A stretch of DNA of 64,000 nt from Microcystis wesenbergii NRERC-220 (GCF_032027425.1 NZ_JAVSJA010000001.1:4104001-4168000); one strand, 5' to 3'. Shown: positions 1 to 8,909, counted from the first letter of the stretch. A program made the numbers and translations. The notes: a model not told the origin generated them from the sequence alone.

Positions 1-426
1 ATTGCCGATTATTTAGAAAAATTAATATTTGACAAAACTCGCTCTTTGTGCGTTACCGATCCCGTCTTCTGTTATCTCAATTCCATGGATGTGCGGGCCA
101 TGTCTTTGGGACACCTGCAAAGAAGTCGTCCTCCTTTGGCCATGGATCGACTGTTGGCGACGGCTTTCGGCATTAAGGCCGTAGAATTAATCGAACAGGG
201 TAAACTCGATCGCGTGGTGATTTGGCGCGGGGGACAAGTGCGTAGTCTGCCCCTGAAACCGGTGATCAAAATTATCAAACAATGTCATCAAGAGAATCGC
301 TGTGCCTATCCCGTTGATCCCCATGGTTTCATCGTCAAAACAGCCCGTTCTTTGGGAATTTACCTAGGGGAAAATACCACGACTGGGACGGCAGTGGTTC
401 CGCAAGCTGTGGAGGTGTTAGTTTAG
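1..426 (+). CDS. pfkA: ATP-dependent 6-phosphofructokinase, C-terminal part
   Basis: The frame is open from the first base of the window, so this is the C-terminal ~141 residues of a longer protein. Phosphofructokinase phosphorylates fructose 6-phosphate to the 1,6-bisphosphate in cytosolic glycolysis. The segment [18 protein letters not shown] matches the family block (usually LGHxQRGGxPxxxDRxLA) that contributes the fructose-6-phosphate site; the RSRPP variant replaces the common RGG. The following [12 protein letters not shown] and the PHG...ARSLGIYLG end are typical of cyanobacterial forms. A weak hairpin follows the stop at 436-465. The family is clear; which paralogue this is (cyanobacteria often have two) cannot be told from the fragment. 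Confidence 0.85.
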   Translation: MADYLEKLIFDKTRSLCVTDPVFCYLNSMDVRAMSLGHLQRSRPPLAMDRLLATAFGIKAVELIEQGKLDRVVIWRGGQVRSLPLKPVIKIIKQCHQENRCAYPVDPHGFIVKTARSLGIYLGENTTTGTAVVPQAVEVLV

Positions 427-435
427 TTATAATAA

Positions 436-465
436 AGCGAGAAGGGTTGCTCATACTTTCTCGCT
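436..465 (+). terminator. Possible weak terminator after pfkA
   Basis: AGCGAGAA at 436-443 pairs with TTCTCGCT at 458-465 around a 14-nt loop, 10 bases after the pfkA stop. No strong T-run follows, so intrinsic termination is uncertain. Confidence 0.3.
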
Positions 466-679
466 CTGTTCATTGGTTAAGATTGGGTATTTCTCAACCC
501 TACAATTACGAGAGATACTGACAGCCATAAAATCAGGATCAGGCTTCGGACTACTTTAATGATCATCCCAGCTTTTTTTAATGACCCTAACTTTTACAAT
601 TCTGTCGGGTTATGCCAGGGGTTAAGAATAAACCCTTCTTAGCTTATTAGACAGGCTTCCTAAAATAGATCGTCATCAA

Positions 680-755
680 GTAGAAGCGGGTTGAAACTGC
701 GCTTCTACTCACCGATGAGAATCCCCGTCTTTTGCAAGCGGGGAGATGTCAACAC
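680..755 (+). mobile_element. Relic resembling the end of an IS200/IS605-type element
   Basis: Two consecutive hairpins are visible. GTAGAAGCG at 680-688 pairs perfectly with CGCTTCTAC at 700-708, and CCCCG at 723-727 pairs with CGGGG at 739-743, followed by AGATGTCAAC. This layout (hairpin, 'gatgagaatccccgtc', GC hairpin, 'gatgtcaa') resembles what I recall of the non-coding right ends of cyanobacterial IS200/IS605 (TnpB) elements. No TnpA or TnpB reading frame is nearby, so it would be a solo end. The rest of 427-794 shows no gene. Confidence 0.4.
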
Positions 756-794
756 ACCTCTATCAGAGGATTTTTCCGAGGATTTTGTTTCTGA

Positions 795-1097
795 CTACCA
801 GCTAGACTTGACTACACCGGGTAAGAGACCTTGGTGGGCCCATTCGCGTAAAACGTTGCGGGATAAACCAAAATCGCGATAGTATCCTCTCGGTCTGCCC
901 GTCGTTAAACAACGGTTGCGGTGACGACTGGGGGCGCTATTGCGGGGTAATTCCTGTAATTTTTGGTGAATTGCCAGTTTTTCTTCAAAATCTTCGGCGG
1001 TACGGAATTGTTCTTTTAGTTCCGCCCGTTTAGCTTCGTATTTTTGTCTGAGACGATCGCGTTTTTTCTCGCGTTCTACCATCGATTTTTTTGCCAT
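795..1097 (-). CDS. rpsN: 30S ribosomal protein S14
   Basis: A 100-residue S14, the normal length for the cyanobacterial and plastid form, which is part of the 30S head next to the decoding region. The start is the methionine of [13 protein letters not shown] at 1097; the frame extends 13 codons further upstream but S14 normally begins MAKKS. The diagnostic C-terminal block is present ([20 protein letters not shown], then LPGVVKSSW). The zinc-binding cysteines of the C+ form are absent, as usual in this group. It is a single gene between pfkA and the NUDIX gene, transcribed toward pfkA. Confidence 0.97.
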   Translation of the reverse strand: MAKKSMVEREKKRDRLRQKYEAKRAELKEQFRTAEDFEEKLAIHQKLQELPRNSAPSRHRNRCLTTGRPRGYYRDFGLSRNVLREWAHQGLLPGVVKSSW

Positions 1098-1258
1098 GGG
1101 GTTTCTCGAAAAAGATTTAACCTGTAAAGACAGCATTTTCCATTATAACCTGAATCTCTCCCTGGCCGTCAGACGATAATTCTGACCGCTCCCTAACACC
1201 GGTGACAAAGGTGACATTTGTTGATATTAATTCTTAAAGTCCTAGTTGAAAATTTTCT

Positions 1259-1798
1259 ATGTCTGAACCGCCTCAATTTCTCCAACAACGTCTTTTTTAT
1301 CAAGGTCGCGTCTTTCAATTTCAAGTCTCGAAACTCCGTTTACCTAACGGTGTCGAGGGAGAATGGGAATGTGTCCGTCATCCGGGGGGTGCTTTAGCAG
1401 TTCCGATCACCAAGGAAGGTCAATTAGTTTTAGTACGTCAGTATCGGTTTAGTTTGCAAGCTCGAATTCTGGAATTTCCCGCCGGAACGATCGATGAAGG
1501 AGAAGACCCCGCTACGACGGTAAAACGAGAATTAGAGGAAGAAGCGGGCTATCGGGCCCACAATTGGCAATCTTTGGGTAAATTTGCCCTGGCACCGGGT
1601 TATTCCGATGAATACATCTATGCTTTTCTGGCGCGAGATCTGGAACAATTAAGCTTGCCCCCCGCTCAAGATGCCGATGAAGATCTAGAAGTGGTTTTTA
1701 TGAGTTTTGAGGAAATGGAATCAGCGATCGCTCGGGGAGAATCGATCGATGCTAAAACTATTACTAGCTTCTATCTGGCCCGTTTAGCCCTTAATTAA
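1259..1798 (+). CDS. NUDIX hydrolase, ADP-ribose pyrophosphatase type
   Basis: A 179-residue cytosolic NUDIX hydrolase, probably splitting ADP-ribose or a related nucleoside diphosphate sugar. The Nudix box GX5EX7REUXEEXGU is intact around residues 80-102 (GTIDEGEDP...RELEEEAGY). The upstream RHPGGALAVP and LVRQYR segments are typical of the ADP-ribose pyrophosphatase (NudF-like) branch. The start is ATG at 1259. The last 8 bases overlap the end of a small membrane gene on the other strand. Family certain; exact substrate inferred. Confidence 0.9.
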   Translation: MSEPPQFLQQRLFYQGRVFQFQVSKLRLPNGVEGEWECVRHPGGALAVPITKEGQLVLVRQYRFSLQARILEFPAGTIDEGEDPATTVKRELEEEAGYRAHNWQSLGKFALAPGYSDEYIYAFLARDLEQLSLPPAQDADEDLEVVFMSFEEMESAIARGESIDAKTITSFYLARLALN

Positions 1799-1973
1799 TC
1801 TTTTCAATCACCGCTTGTCCCAGTTGAATCAACTCAAAACCGATAAAAAGGCTTAAAATCACGGTGACAGCCTGATTAAGCAGGGGTATATTGCCTTTGC
1901 CTAGAGCAGAAGCGACGAATTTGACCACAACTAAAACGAGAGCGCTAACAACGGCGATTTTGACGGCGATCAT
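1791..1973 (-). CDS. Small two-helix membrane protein, unknown
   Basis: A 60-residue frame, almost entirely hydrophobic, with two predicted membrane helices (about residues 5-23 and 34-54) joined by a short GKGNIPLLNQ loop. It converges on and overlaps the NUDIX gene by 8 bases. I do not recognise a family. The well-formed helix-loop-helix pattern favours a real gene over a chance frame, but no clear ribosome-binding site decides it. Confidence 0.5.
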   Translation of the reverse strand: MIAVKIAVVSALVLVVVKFVASALGKGNIPLLNQAVTVILSLFIGFELIQLGQAVIEKIN

Positions 1974-2159
1974 AGATTAATTTTTCCTCACGGTTAACCG
2001 AAGTATACTATTTCTAGACTTTTTCTTGCTCGTTTCATCTTCGGCTTGATACAAAATGTAGCATTTTGGTGGAGAGCGCTCCTGTCATTGCGAAAAATGC
2101 ACAGGTTTTTGTTAAGAATTGTAAAATGTAGTTAGATTTATTTACTCAGAAGGGGATTT

Positions 2160-4385
2160 ATGTCTAACCGAGAATCGATCTTTCCGTTCCCTCAAAAACC
2201 AGCATATTCCTCCCTATTCAAGTCGATTTTAGCGATAATATCAGTTATTTTAATTATGTTAGCAGTGATCGGCGGGCTAATGATGGTCAGTTTATCATTA
2301 TGTTGGCCAGAACACAATATTTATCGATTAATCCTTGGCTTAGTAGAAGATTTTTTTAACCCCTTTGCTTGGATTAAAGTTCCCACAGTTACTAATAGCT
2401 ATCAATTATTATTACCCACAGTTATCCTGCTAATTTTTACGCAGTTAATCATTTTCTTGTCTCCGCGTCCGCAAGTTTGGTCAAGATTAGTCATTATTTC
2501 TATCACCCTAGCTATCACCCTGCGCTATCTACTCTGGAGAATTCTGGAAACCTTAAATCTTTCCACCCCTCTCAATGGCTTTTTTAGTTTACTCCTTTTA
2601 GGCCTTGAGATGATAGTTTTAAGTAGTAGCATGATTCAGTTAGTCTTAGTCTTAACCACGAAAGATAGACGCAAAGAAGCTGATTTTTATAGCCAAGCGG
2701 TGAGCAATAAACAGTATTTGCCCACGGTAGATATCCTGATTCCTACCTATAATGAGCCAGCCTTCATCTTAAAAAGAACTATTATCGGTTGTCAAGCCCT
2801 TAATTATCCTCATAAAAATATTTATATTCTCGATGATACCCAGAGGTCAGAAATTTATGAATTGGCAGAAAAATTAAATTGTCATTATCTGACTCGTCAG
2901 GATAGAAAAAACGCTAAAGCAGGTAATTTAAACCATGCTCTCAGACAAACCCAAGGGGAATTGGTGGTAGTTTTTGACGCAGATTTTATCCCTTGTCGGA
3001 ACTTTCTAGAAAGAACTGTTGGCTGGTTTCAAAACCCTAAAATTGCCTTAGTGCAAACTCCCCAAAGCTTTTATAACGCCGATCCTATCGCCCATAACTT
3101 AGGCTTAGAAAATCTCGTTACTCCCGACGAAGAATTATTTTATCGTCATATCCAACCAGCTAAAGATGGGGTAGGTAGTCCTGTCTGTGCTGGCACTTCT
3201 TTTATTGTCAGAAGAAAAGCATTAGAGGAAGTGGACTACTTTAATATAGAATCTATTAGTGAAGACTATTTCACTGGGATTGCTATCTCAGCGAAAGGTT
3301 ATGAAGTTATTTACTTAAATGAAAAACTCAGCGCTGGTTTATCTGCCGAAAGTTTATCAGCTTATTTACGGCAAAGATTGCGCTGGGCAAGGGGAACTTT
3401 ACAGGCCTTTTTTATCAAAGCTAATCCCCTGAAAATTGCGGGACTAACCATACCCCAAAGATTGGCACACTTAGAAGGACTTTTATCTTGGTTTTCTCCC
3501 TTAGCTCGTTTATTTTCTCTGCTTATTCCTCTCCTTTATACCTTTGGTTATATCGTACCTTTGAACATTACCATCGATGAGACAATCTATATCTTTTTAC
3601 CCTACATGATGCTGCAGTTAGCCACTTATCACTGGTTAAATTCTCGCTCGCGCTCTATTATTTTTTCTGAGGTACTATCGATGATTATTTGTGTACCTAC
3701 AGCCCTAACAGTTCTCCATGTTCTTTGGAAACCCTTTGACAAAGGATTTCAGGTGACACCCAAGGGAATTGCTCGCCAAAATTATCAATATAATTGGCGT
3801 TTATCCTACCCATTGCTCTTTTTTCTCACCATTACCTTAATTAGTATTTTCTTTAATTTAAATCATCACAATTATCAAGCAAGTCCCCTAAATTTTGGCT
3901 TGATTTTGGCTATATATAACGTGGTGATTATCATGACTGCTTTAGTGGCTTTATTGGAAGCTCCCCTCACCCTAGAAACTCAATACCAAGCACTGGAATC
4001 TCCCGTTAACTTGATCACAGAATCGGATATAATTATAGAGGGCAATCTGAAAAAACTTTCAGAAATAGGAGCAGAAATTAACCTGAGGGAACCCATCTAC
4101 TCAGAAAAATTGCTCCTAGATATTTTAGGCGAAGATTTGCGCTTATCGGCTCATCTAGTCAATCTAGAAAAACGAGGAAAAATCTGGCAAGCAACCCTTA
4201 AATTCCAGCCACTTACCCTATCAGAGCAGAGAAAACTAATTACTTTTCTATTCTGTCGTCCCCAGCGCTGGCCCCTGAAAAATACGGCGGGAGAATTACA
4301 ATCACTTTGGTTGTTAATTATCAGCTTTTGTCGGGGAATAGGCTTAATTCGGCGAGCATTTTTGAATCGAAAAACCTTTAGTTAA
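2160..4385 (+). CDS. BcsA-like processive glycosyltransferase (GT2, cellulose synthase type)
   Basis: A 741-residue inner-membrane glycosyltransferase. Four N-terminal hydrophobic segments (about residues 20-170) precede a cytosolic GT2 domain carrying the full processive signature: ILDD near 226, DAD (FDADFIP) near 275, SED (ISEDYF) near 370, and Q/RxxRW as RQRLRWARG near 408. More membrane helices follow at about 445-620. The C-terminal ~120 residues occupy the position of the c-di-GMP-binding PilZ domain of BcsA, but I cannot find the RxxxR motif, so this domain may not bind c-di-GMP. No bcsB, bcsZ or bcsC lies beside it, so the product may be cellulose or another beta-glucan-like exopolysaccharide. 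The start is ATG at 2160, with AAGGGGA upstream. Confidence 0.85.
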   Translation: MSNRESIFPFPQKPAYSSLFKSILAIISVILIMLAVIGGLMMVSLSLCWPEHNIYRLILGLVEDFFNPFAWIKVPTVTNSYQLLLPTVILLIFTQLIIFLSPRPQVWSRLVIISITLAITLRYLLWRILETLNLSTPLNGFFSLLLLGLEMIVLSSSMIQLVLVLTTKDRRKEADFYSQAVSNKQYLPTVDILIPTYNEPAFILKRTIIGCQALNYPHKNIYILDDTQRSEIYELAEKLNCHYLTRQDRKNAKAGNLNHALRQTQGELVVVFDADFIPCRNFLERTVGWFQNPKIALVQTPQSFYNADPIAHNLGLENLVTPDEELFYRHIQPAKDGVGSPVCAGTSFIVRRKALEEVDYFNIESISEDYFTGIAISAKGYEVIYLNEKLSAGLSAESLSAYLRQRLRWARGTLQAFFIKANPLKIAGLTIPQRLAHLEGLLSWFSPLARLFSLLIPLLYTFGYIVPLNITIDETIYIFLPYMMLQLATYHWLNSRSRSIIFSEVLSMIICVPTALTVLHVLWKPFDKGFQVTPKGIARQNYQYNWRLSYPLLFFLTITLISIFFNLNHHNYQASPLNFGLILAIYNVVIIMTALVALLEAPLTLETQYQALESPVNLITESDIIIEGNLKKLSEIGAEINLREPIYSEKLLLDILGEDLRLSAHLVNLEKRGKIWQATLKFQPLTLSEQRKLITFLFCRPQRWPLKNTAGELQSLWLLIISFCRGIGLIRRAFLNRKTFS

Positions 4386-4426
4386 GTCAAAAGTCGAAAA
4401 TACTTAGCGAACAACTACCGGCTGTT

Positions 4427-4455
4427 TACAGCGTTTCTCAGATAGATGAGGTTCG
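4427..4455. repeat. Solo end of a TA-flanked miniature element
   Basis: TACAGCGTTTCTC at 4427-4439 followed by AGATAGATGAGGT matches one arm of the complete miniature element at 22083-22179 (read in reverse complement) and resembles both arms of the element at 56359-56475. No partner arm is seen nearby. Confidence 0.5.
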
Positions 4456-4592
4456 TTCTTGCCGCTGAAATAGTTAATTAGCAAAGATTATCCTGTACTT
4501 CACCTTGACGAGAAAGGCTAGATCACAGTTGTCACTTGACTAAAACTTGACAGTATTATAGTAAGAGTAATCATTCTTAGATAAACAGGCTT

Positions 4593-6092
4593 ATGAAAAA
4601 TCGTTTAGGCCTTCACCTGATGGCTAATAAGGAAAAAGGGTTTGCCTTGCCTCTTGCCGTGTTAATTGGACTCATCCTGATGGGAACAGGAATGACTATG
4701 ATGATGCGCGCCCAAGCAGACCAATCGAAAGTAATTGCCCAAAACGCCAGGGCTGATGGTTTAAGAAGTTCCGAAATTGGGGTGGCGCGTGTACGGGATT
4801 TACTCAATAGCGTTCGAGTTATGGCGAAGGTTCCCAGTAATTGTACTTCCGGCGATTGTTGGCAGACCGTCCAAGTACCTTCTACCGGTACCCCTTTACG
4901 AGAAGATTTAACAAGATTAAACATTACCACCGCCTGTGGTAATCCCAGTCGTGAGAACGAAATTGCCAACAAAATCCTCGCACCAACTAATCAACGATCA
5001 GCAAGTCCAGGATTAAGAGATTTAGCTAGTGGTGAATGGTTTAAGTTGAATGATAATCGTTATTATCGCGTGGTTGGATACAATTTTACCGAAAACAATG
5101 AGGACTCCGATCTTGTGGGTTTGGGAGTTCTCACCCTGGAAGGACGTTCTCGCAAAAGTGCCGCAACAGACCTAACTAAGACTCTTCCCGATATAGATAA
5201 GGACGATAATGCCGCCTCCCGTAACCGTGTGGTGGTAAGTATCCCGATTCTTCCTTCTCGTCCCCTCGCATTCGATCGCACCACGGCCCCGGCTTTGTGG
5301 ATAAGTGAGGGAGCCACGGAAGATGGTGCTAACTTTCAAGGGGATGTGGTGATGAGCGACACCATGACGAACCCAGAGCTAGAATGTTCTATTAGCACGG
5401 ACAAAATTAAACAGCCCACACCTGCACCCAATACCCCCTACAAAGCGCAAGTTGTCGATGTCCCTTTTCCCGATTTACCGCCGAAGCCCACTGACCTTCC
5501 CGAAGAGCAGCGAAACCTAGAACTTACCAGTCCTGAAACTTTTCCCAGACCGGGAGACACCAAATCTCCCAGCGGAGCGTACGAGTATTTCGTTAATAAT
5601 ATCAACTTGAGTGGTAGCGATCAGATTACCATTACTGCGGGAGAACGGGTAGTTTTCTATGTTATTGGTAATATTAACGGTGCCATCAAACACGACTGCA
5701 GCAGCGTTAGCCCACCCACGGTTTGTAAACCGGGCAATCTACAAATTTATGCCTATGGAGAAGCTGGCGATCTTATTGGAGGTACCCCCGATCCGGAAAT
5801 TTGTCTGAGAGGCAGCGAAAGACTAGAAGCGTTTATCTTTGCTCCTAACTATTCCCTCGGTAAAACCGGTACCGGTGCTTTCGTCGGTGCTGCCTGGGGT
5901 AAAAATTGGGGCAAAAATTCAGGCTGTGCCTCACCTAACAATACTGTGGCTGTGACCCAAGGGGTAGAATGGACTGAATTAATCAGAAACCTGCAGCCCA
6001 ATCCCTCAAAAAATTTGCCCCGACTTGATGGGATTGCCAATTGGTGTGAGGAACCCATCGATACCGCTCCTGGTGCCTCTGAGTGTAATTGA
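4593..6092 (+). CDS. PilX/HpsA-like pilin-related protein
   Basis: A 499-residue secreted or pilus-associated protein. The N-terminus is a type IV prepilin-like segment: a 15-residue leader ending KEKG, then FALPLAVLIGLILMGTGM, cut presumably after the glycine by a prepilin peptidase, although the usual glutamate at position +5 is missing. This resembles the N-termini of cyanobacterial HpsA/PilX-like proteins. The C-terminal third (about residues 330-470) has the pattern of the PilX-associated DUF7305 fold: a GERVVFYVIGNINGA strand, LQIYAYG, then a FIFAPN...GAFVGAAWGK block. Several cysteine pairs suggest extracellular disulfides. A strong terminator follows at 6142-6171. A role in pili or polysaccharide export is inferred. 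It follows a glycosyltransferase gene on the same strand after 207 bases. Confidence 0.7.
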   Translation: MKNRLGLHLMANKEKGFALPLAVLIGLILMGTGMTMMMRAQADQSKVIAQNARADGLRSSEIGVARVRDLLNSVRVMAKVPSNCTSGDCWQTVQVPSTGTPLREDLTRLNITTACGNPSRENEIANKILAPTNQRSASPGLRDLASGEWFKLNDNRYYRVVGYNFTENNEDSDLVGLGVLTLEGRSRKSAATDLTKTLPDIDKDDNAASRNRVVVSIPILPSRPLAFDRTTAPALWISEGATEDGANFQGDVVMSDTMTNPELECSISTDKIKQPTPAPNTPYKAQVVDVPFPDLPPKPTDLPEEQRNLELTSPETFPRPGDTKSPSGAYEYFVNNINLSGSDQITITAGERVVFYVIGNINGAIKHDCSSVSPPTVCKPGNLQIYAYGEAGDLIGGTPDPEICLRGSERLEAFIFAPNYSLGKTGTGAFVGAAWGKNWGKNSGCASPNNTVAVTQGVEWTELIRNLQPNPSKNLPRLDGIANWCEEPIDTAPGASECN

Positions 6093-6105
6093 TTTCGCGA
6101 CTGCT

Positions 6106-6915
6106 TCACCCTCTCCCAGTCCCTAAAAAACTTGAATAGAGAAAGGGTGGATTCAGTCCATCCTTTTTTTTACTTATCGGGTTGATGAGAGGGGTTTGGG
6201 ATTTCGGTTCAGGACAGGTTTTATTGGTGAAATCACAGCGATAAATTGCCGGTTTTTGCCAACTGAGGGGAATTTCTAGCAAATCCCTCGAACCGGTCAT
6301 CGCTTGTCCCAGAAAGAGAGCCAGAGCAATACAATTGAGAATTGTATGGGCGATGCGCCAACGATGGGAACGGTCTTTATAGATATCTTCGACAATGGCC
6401 AGAGAGAAAATCATCAGTAATGATGCGGCCATGCCGATATAGTAGTGGGACCAGTACCATTGGGCCGAGAGTCGCCAGACCCCATCCTGAGAACCGATAA
6501 TAATTAAACCGATGCCAGTCAAGGTGGCAAAAATTCCGCGCCAGAGGCCTTGTCTAGCGCGGTAGAGACAGACCAAAGAGGCAATGGTGACAAAAAACAT
6601 CAAAATCACAAAAATGACCTGAAAGGAGTCTAATTTTCCCTCTTTTTGTTTATCGACAAAACCATTAAAACCGTAAACCACCGAGTAAGCTAGTGCTAAA
6701 AGGTTAACCCCTACCACTGTAGCGGTTAACCAGCGGCCTAAGCGTAGATGTTCTGGCCCGACCACTGGGGGAATTTTACTTTTATTTCCCGCGTTGGTTT
6801 CTAGGCGACGTTGACGGGTTTGCCAAGCAAAGTTAACTACGAGGCCAATAATGGGGAAAACGACCACTATCCCTAGGACAGGATGAATGAGAGCCAGAAA
6901 ATCGACGAATTGCAT
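6106..6915 (-). CDS. DUF4079 membrane protein
   Basis: A 269-residue multi-helix membrane protein (about seven hydrophobic segments, starting near residues 10-28), of the DUF4079 family found in cyanobacteria and related to b561-like heme-membrane folds. The conserved features seen are YWSHYYIGM near residue 152, HRWRIAHTILNC near 185 and GQAMTGSRDLLEIPLSWQ near 205; the histidines could bind heme (inference). The C-terminal tail after LLEIPLSWQ is hydrophilic, and its last ~20 codons are read through the neighbouring gene's terminator stem, so the annotated end may have been extended by loss of an older stop. Confidence 0.8.
   Translation of the reverse strand: MQFVDFLALIHPVLGIVVVFPIIGLVVNFAWQTRQRRLETNAGNKSKIPPVVGPEHLRLGRWLTATVVGVNLLALAYSVVYGFNGFVDKQKEGKLDSFQVIFVILMFFVTIASLVCLYRARQGLWRGIFATLTGIGLIIIGSQDGVWRLSAQWYWSHYYIGMAASLLMIFSLAIVEDIYKDRSHRWRIAHTILNCIALALFLGQAMTGSRDLLEIPLSWQKPAIYRCDFTNKTCPEPKSQTPLINPISKKKDGLNPPFLYSSFLGTGRG
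6142..6171 (+). terminator. Intrinsic terminator of the pilin-like gene
   Basis: AAAGGGTGGA (6142-6151), loop TTCAG, then TCCATCCTTT (6157-6166) forms a 10-bp stem with one G-U pair, and the T-run continues to 6170. It lies 50 bases after the stop of the pilin-like gene and inside the 3' end of the convergent DUF4079 frame. Confidence 0.75.
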
Positions 6916-7002
6916 ATAAATATCCCGAAAATCGTCAGCAGAAAATCGTCAACAGTTGACAAGCTATAGCCTTGTTTTTTTTAGCTTATCGCAGATATCA
7001 GG

Positions 7003-7036
7003 AGGCAAAAGGCAAAAGGCAAAAGGCAAAAGGCAG
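7003..7036. repeat. Heptanucleotide tandem repeat (AGGCAAA)n
   Basis: About four to five head-to-tail copies of AGGCAAA between the DUF4079 gene and murE. This is a short tandemly repeated repetitive sequence of the type common in cyanobacteria. Confidence 0.9.
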
Positions 7037-7045
7037 CTTTATTCT

Positions 7046-7128
7046 CCCCACACCCCACACCCTACACCCTACACCCTACACCCTACACCCTACACCCCAC
7101 ACCCCACACCCCACACCCCACACCCCCA
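7046..7128. repeat. Heptanucleotide tandem repeat (CCCTACA / CCCCACA)n
   Basis: About 11 copies of a 7-base unit, starting CCCCACA, switching to CCCTACA and back to CCCCACA. It is strongly strand-biased (C-rich on the plus strand). It sits 70 bases upstream of murE. Confidence 0.9.
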
Positions 7129-7197
7129 CTTCGGCCTAGGAACCTCTTTGATAATCGGCTAATCTAAAAGCAGCAATCCCTAGATTCAATCCTGACT

Positions 7198-8688
7198 ATG
7201 AAACTACAAGAACTTTTAACAACTATCCCTCTGGTTTCCCCGATTTCTTCTCCTATCGCTTTAGAAACCGAGATTACAGGAATTTCCACCAATTCCCATG
7301 CTTGTCAACGGGGAGATTTATTTATCGGTTTACCCGGCACTCGCGTCGATGGGGGCGAATTTTGGCGTTCCGCTTTGGAAACCGGGGCCCTCGCGGCGCT
7401 TATCTCCCCAGCAGCCGCCGCTAAATTTCCCCCCCCGGAGGATGCTTGCGTAATGGTTGTGGAAGATTTAGTTACTGCCGCTAGTGCGATCGCTGCTAAA
7501 TTCTATCATTATCCGGCCCTTACCCTAAAATTAATCGGTGTGACGGGAACCAACGGCAAAACCACCACCACCCATTTAATTGAATATTTTCTCAGCCAAG
7601 CAGGGATTCCCACCGCTTTATTCGGGACTCTTTACACCCGTTGGCAAGGATTCCAAGAAACCGCCAATCATACCACCCCTTTCGCTAACGAGTTACAAGC
7701 CAGTTTAGCCAAAGCGGTGAACGCCGGCAATGAAATCGCCGTCATGGAAGTTAGTTCCCATGCACTAGCCCAGGGACGGGTACAGGGTTGTACTTTTCCC
7801 GTGACGGTGTTTACCAATCTCACCAGAGACCATCTCGATTATCACCTCGATATGGAAGATTATTTTGCCGCTAAAGCTAAATTATTTAGTCCCGATTATC
7901 TGCAAGGTAAGGCGATTATTAACCTTGATGATGAATATGGTCAACGTTTAGCGGCCTCCCTCTCTCCCCAACAGGTTTTAACCTATAGTGTGTCCGATCC
8001 TAGTGCCGATTTTTATACTAAGGATTTACACTATCAACCCACGGGAGTGGAAGGGGTGATGGTGACTCCCCGAGGAGAAATAGCCTTTGCTTCTCCTCTA
8101 GTGGGTCAATATAATCTAGCTAACCTCTTGGCGGCGGTGGCGGCAGTGTTAGAATGTGGTGTAGATTTAGGGAAAGTAATCGCCCAAATTCCCCAGTTTT
8201 CAGGAGTACCGGGGCGGATGGAACGGGTTAGCACCGCTCCCGACCAAGATATCAGCGTCATTGTCGATTATGCCCATACTCCCGACAGTTTAGAGAATGT
8301 TTTAAAAGCTTCCCGGCCCTTTATTTCCGGTCGGATGATTTGTGTTTTTGGTTGTGGCGGCGATCGAGATCGGACAAAACGGCCGTTAATGGGGAAAATA
8401 GCGGCAGAATTAGCAGATTTAGCCATAGTTACCTCCGATAATCCCCGCACAGAAGCTCCCGAACGAATCCTTGAGGATATTATCGCTGGCATTCCCCCAG
8501 AAATTACCGTACAGGTAATTAGCGATCGCGCTTTGGCCATTGACACGGCCATTCAAGCAGCGCAACCGGGAGACGGAGTAATTATTGCGGGTAAAGGTCA
8601 CGAAGACTATCAAATTTTGGGGACGGAAAAAATCCATTTCGATGACCGCGAACAGGCCCGGGCCGCTTTGATGAAAGTGAGAAAGTGA
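7198..8688 (+). CDS. murE: UDP-MurNAc-L-Ala-D-Glu:meso-diaminopimelate ligase
   Basis: A 496-residue cytosolic Mur ligase that adds meso-diaminopimelate to the peptidoglycan precursor. The three Mur domains are in order: an N-terminal UDP-binding domain, a central ATPase with P-loop GVTGTNGKTTTTH near residue 114 and the likely carbamylated lysine in DYFAAKAKLF near 225, and a C-terminal domain with the diaminopimelate-selecting DNPRTE motif near 417. GKGHEDYQ near residue 464 is also typical. The length is normal and the ATG at 7198 fits the family start. The gene stands alone, between heptad repeats upstream and a 900-base non-coding stretch downstream. Confidence 0.97.
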   Translation: MKLQELLTTIPLVSPISSPIALETEITGISTNSHACQRGDLFIGLPGTRVDGGEFWRSALETGALAALISPAAAAKFPPPEDACVMVVEDLVTAASAIAAKFYHYPALTLKLIGVTGTNGKTTTTHLIEYFLSQAGIPTALFGTLYTRWQGFQETANHTTPFANELQASLAKAVNAGNEIAVMEVSSHALAQGRVQGCTFPVTVFTNLTRDHLDYHLDMEDYFAAKAKLFSPDYLQGKAIINLDDEYGQRLAASLSPQQVLTYSVSDPSADFYTKDLHYQPTGVEGVMVTPRGEIAFASPLVGQYNLANLLAAVAAVLECGVDLGKVIAQIPQFSGVPGRMERVSTAPDQDISVIVDYAHTPDSLENVLKASRPFISGRMICVFGCGGDRDRTKRPLMGKIAAELADLAIVTSDNPRTEAPERILEDIIAGIPPEITVQVISDRALAIDTAIQAAQPGDGVIIAGKGHEDYQILGTEKIHFDDREQARAALMKVRK

Positions 8689-8909
8689 TTAGGGGATAGG
8701 AGACAGTTATCAGCTTCTGAAGGCAAGAGGCAACAGGCACTCGTGCAAAAGACAGAATCTGACAATTCTCCTACCTAAAAAGAAGGTTAGAAACTAAGCA
8801 CATCAAAGCTTTTAGCTTAACCAATTAGGTCTTAGATTCGGTCGAGTGACCAGTAACCAGTAATCAGAGACCAAAGAACAGGCAATAGGCGAATTTTTAC
8901 TTTAGTCTC

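Noticed and set aside
6956-7162. 68-codon open frame over the heptad repeats before murE.
   Set aside because: The translation is a Pro/His/Thr repeat made by the 7-base units; no ribosome-binding site or homology.
7489-7496. Frequent GCGATCGC octamers across the window.
   Set aside because: These are HIP1 sites, ordinary for many cyanobacteria; useful for identifying the organism but not a local feature.
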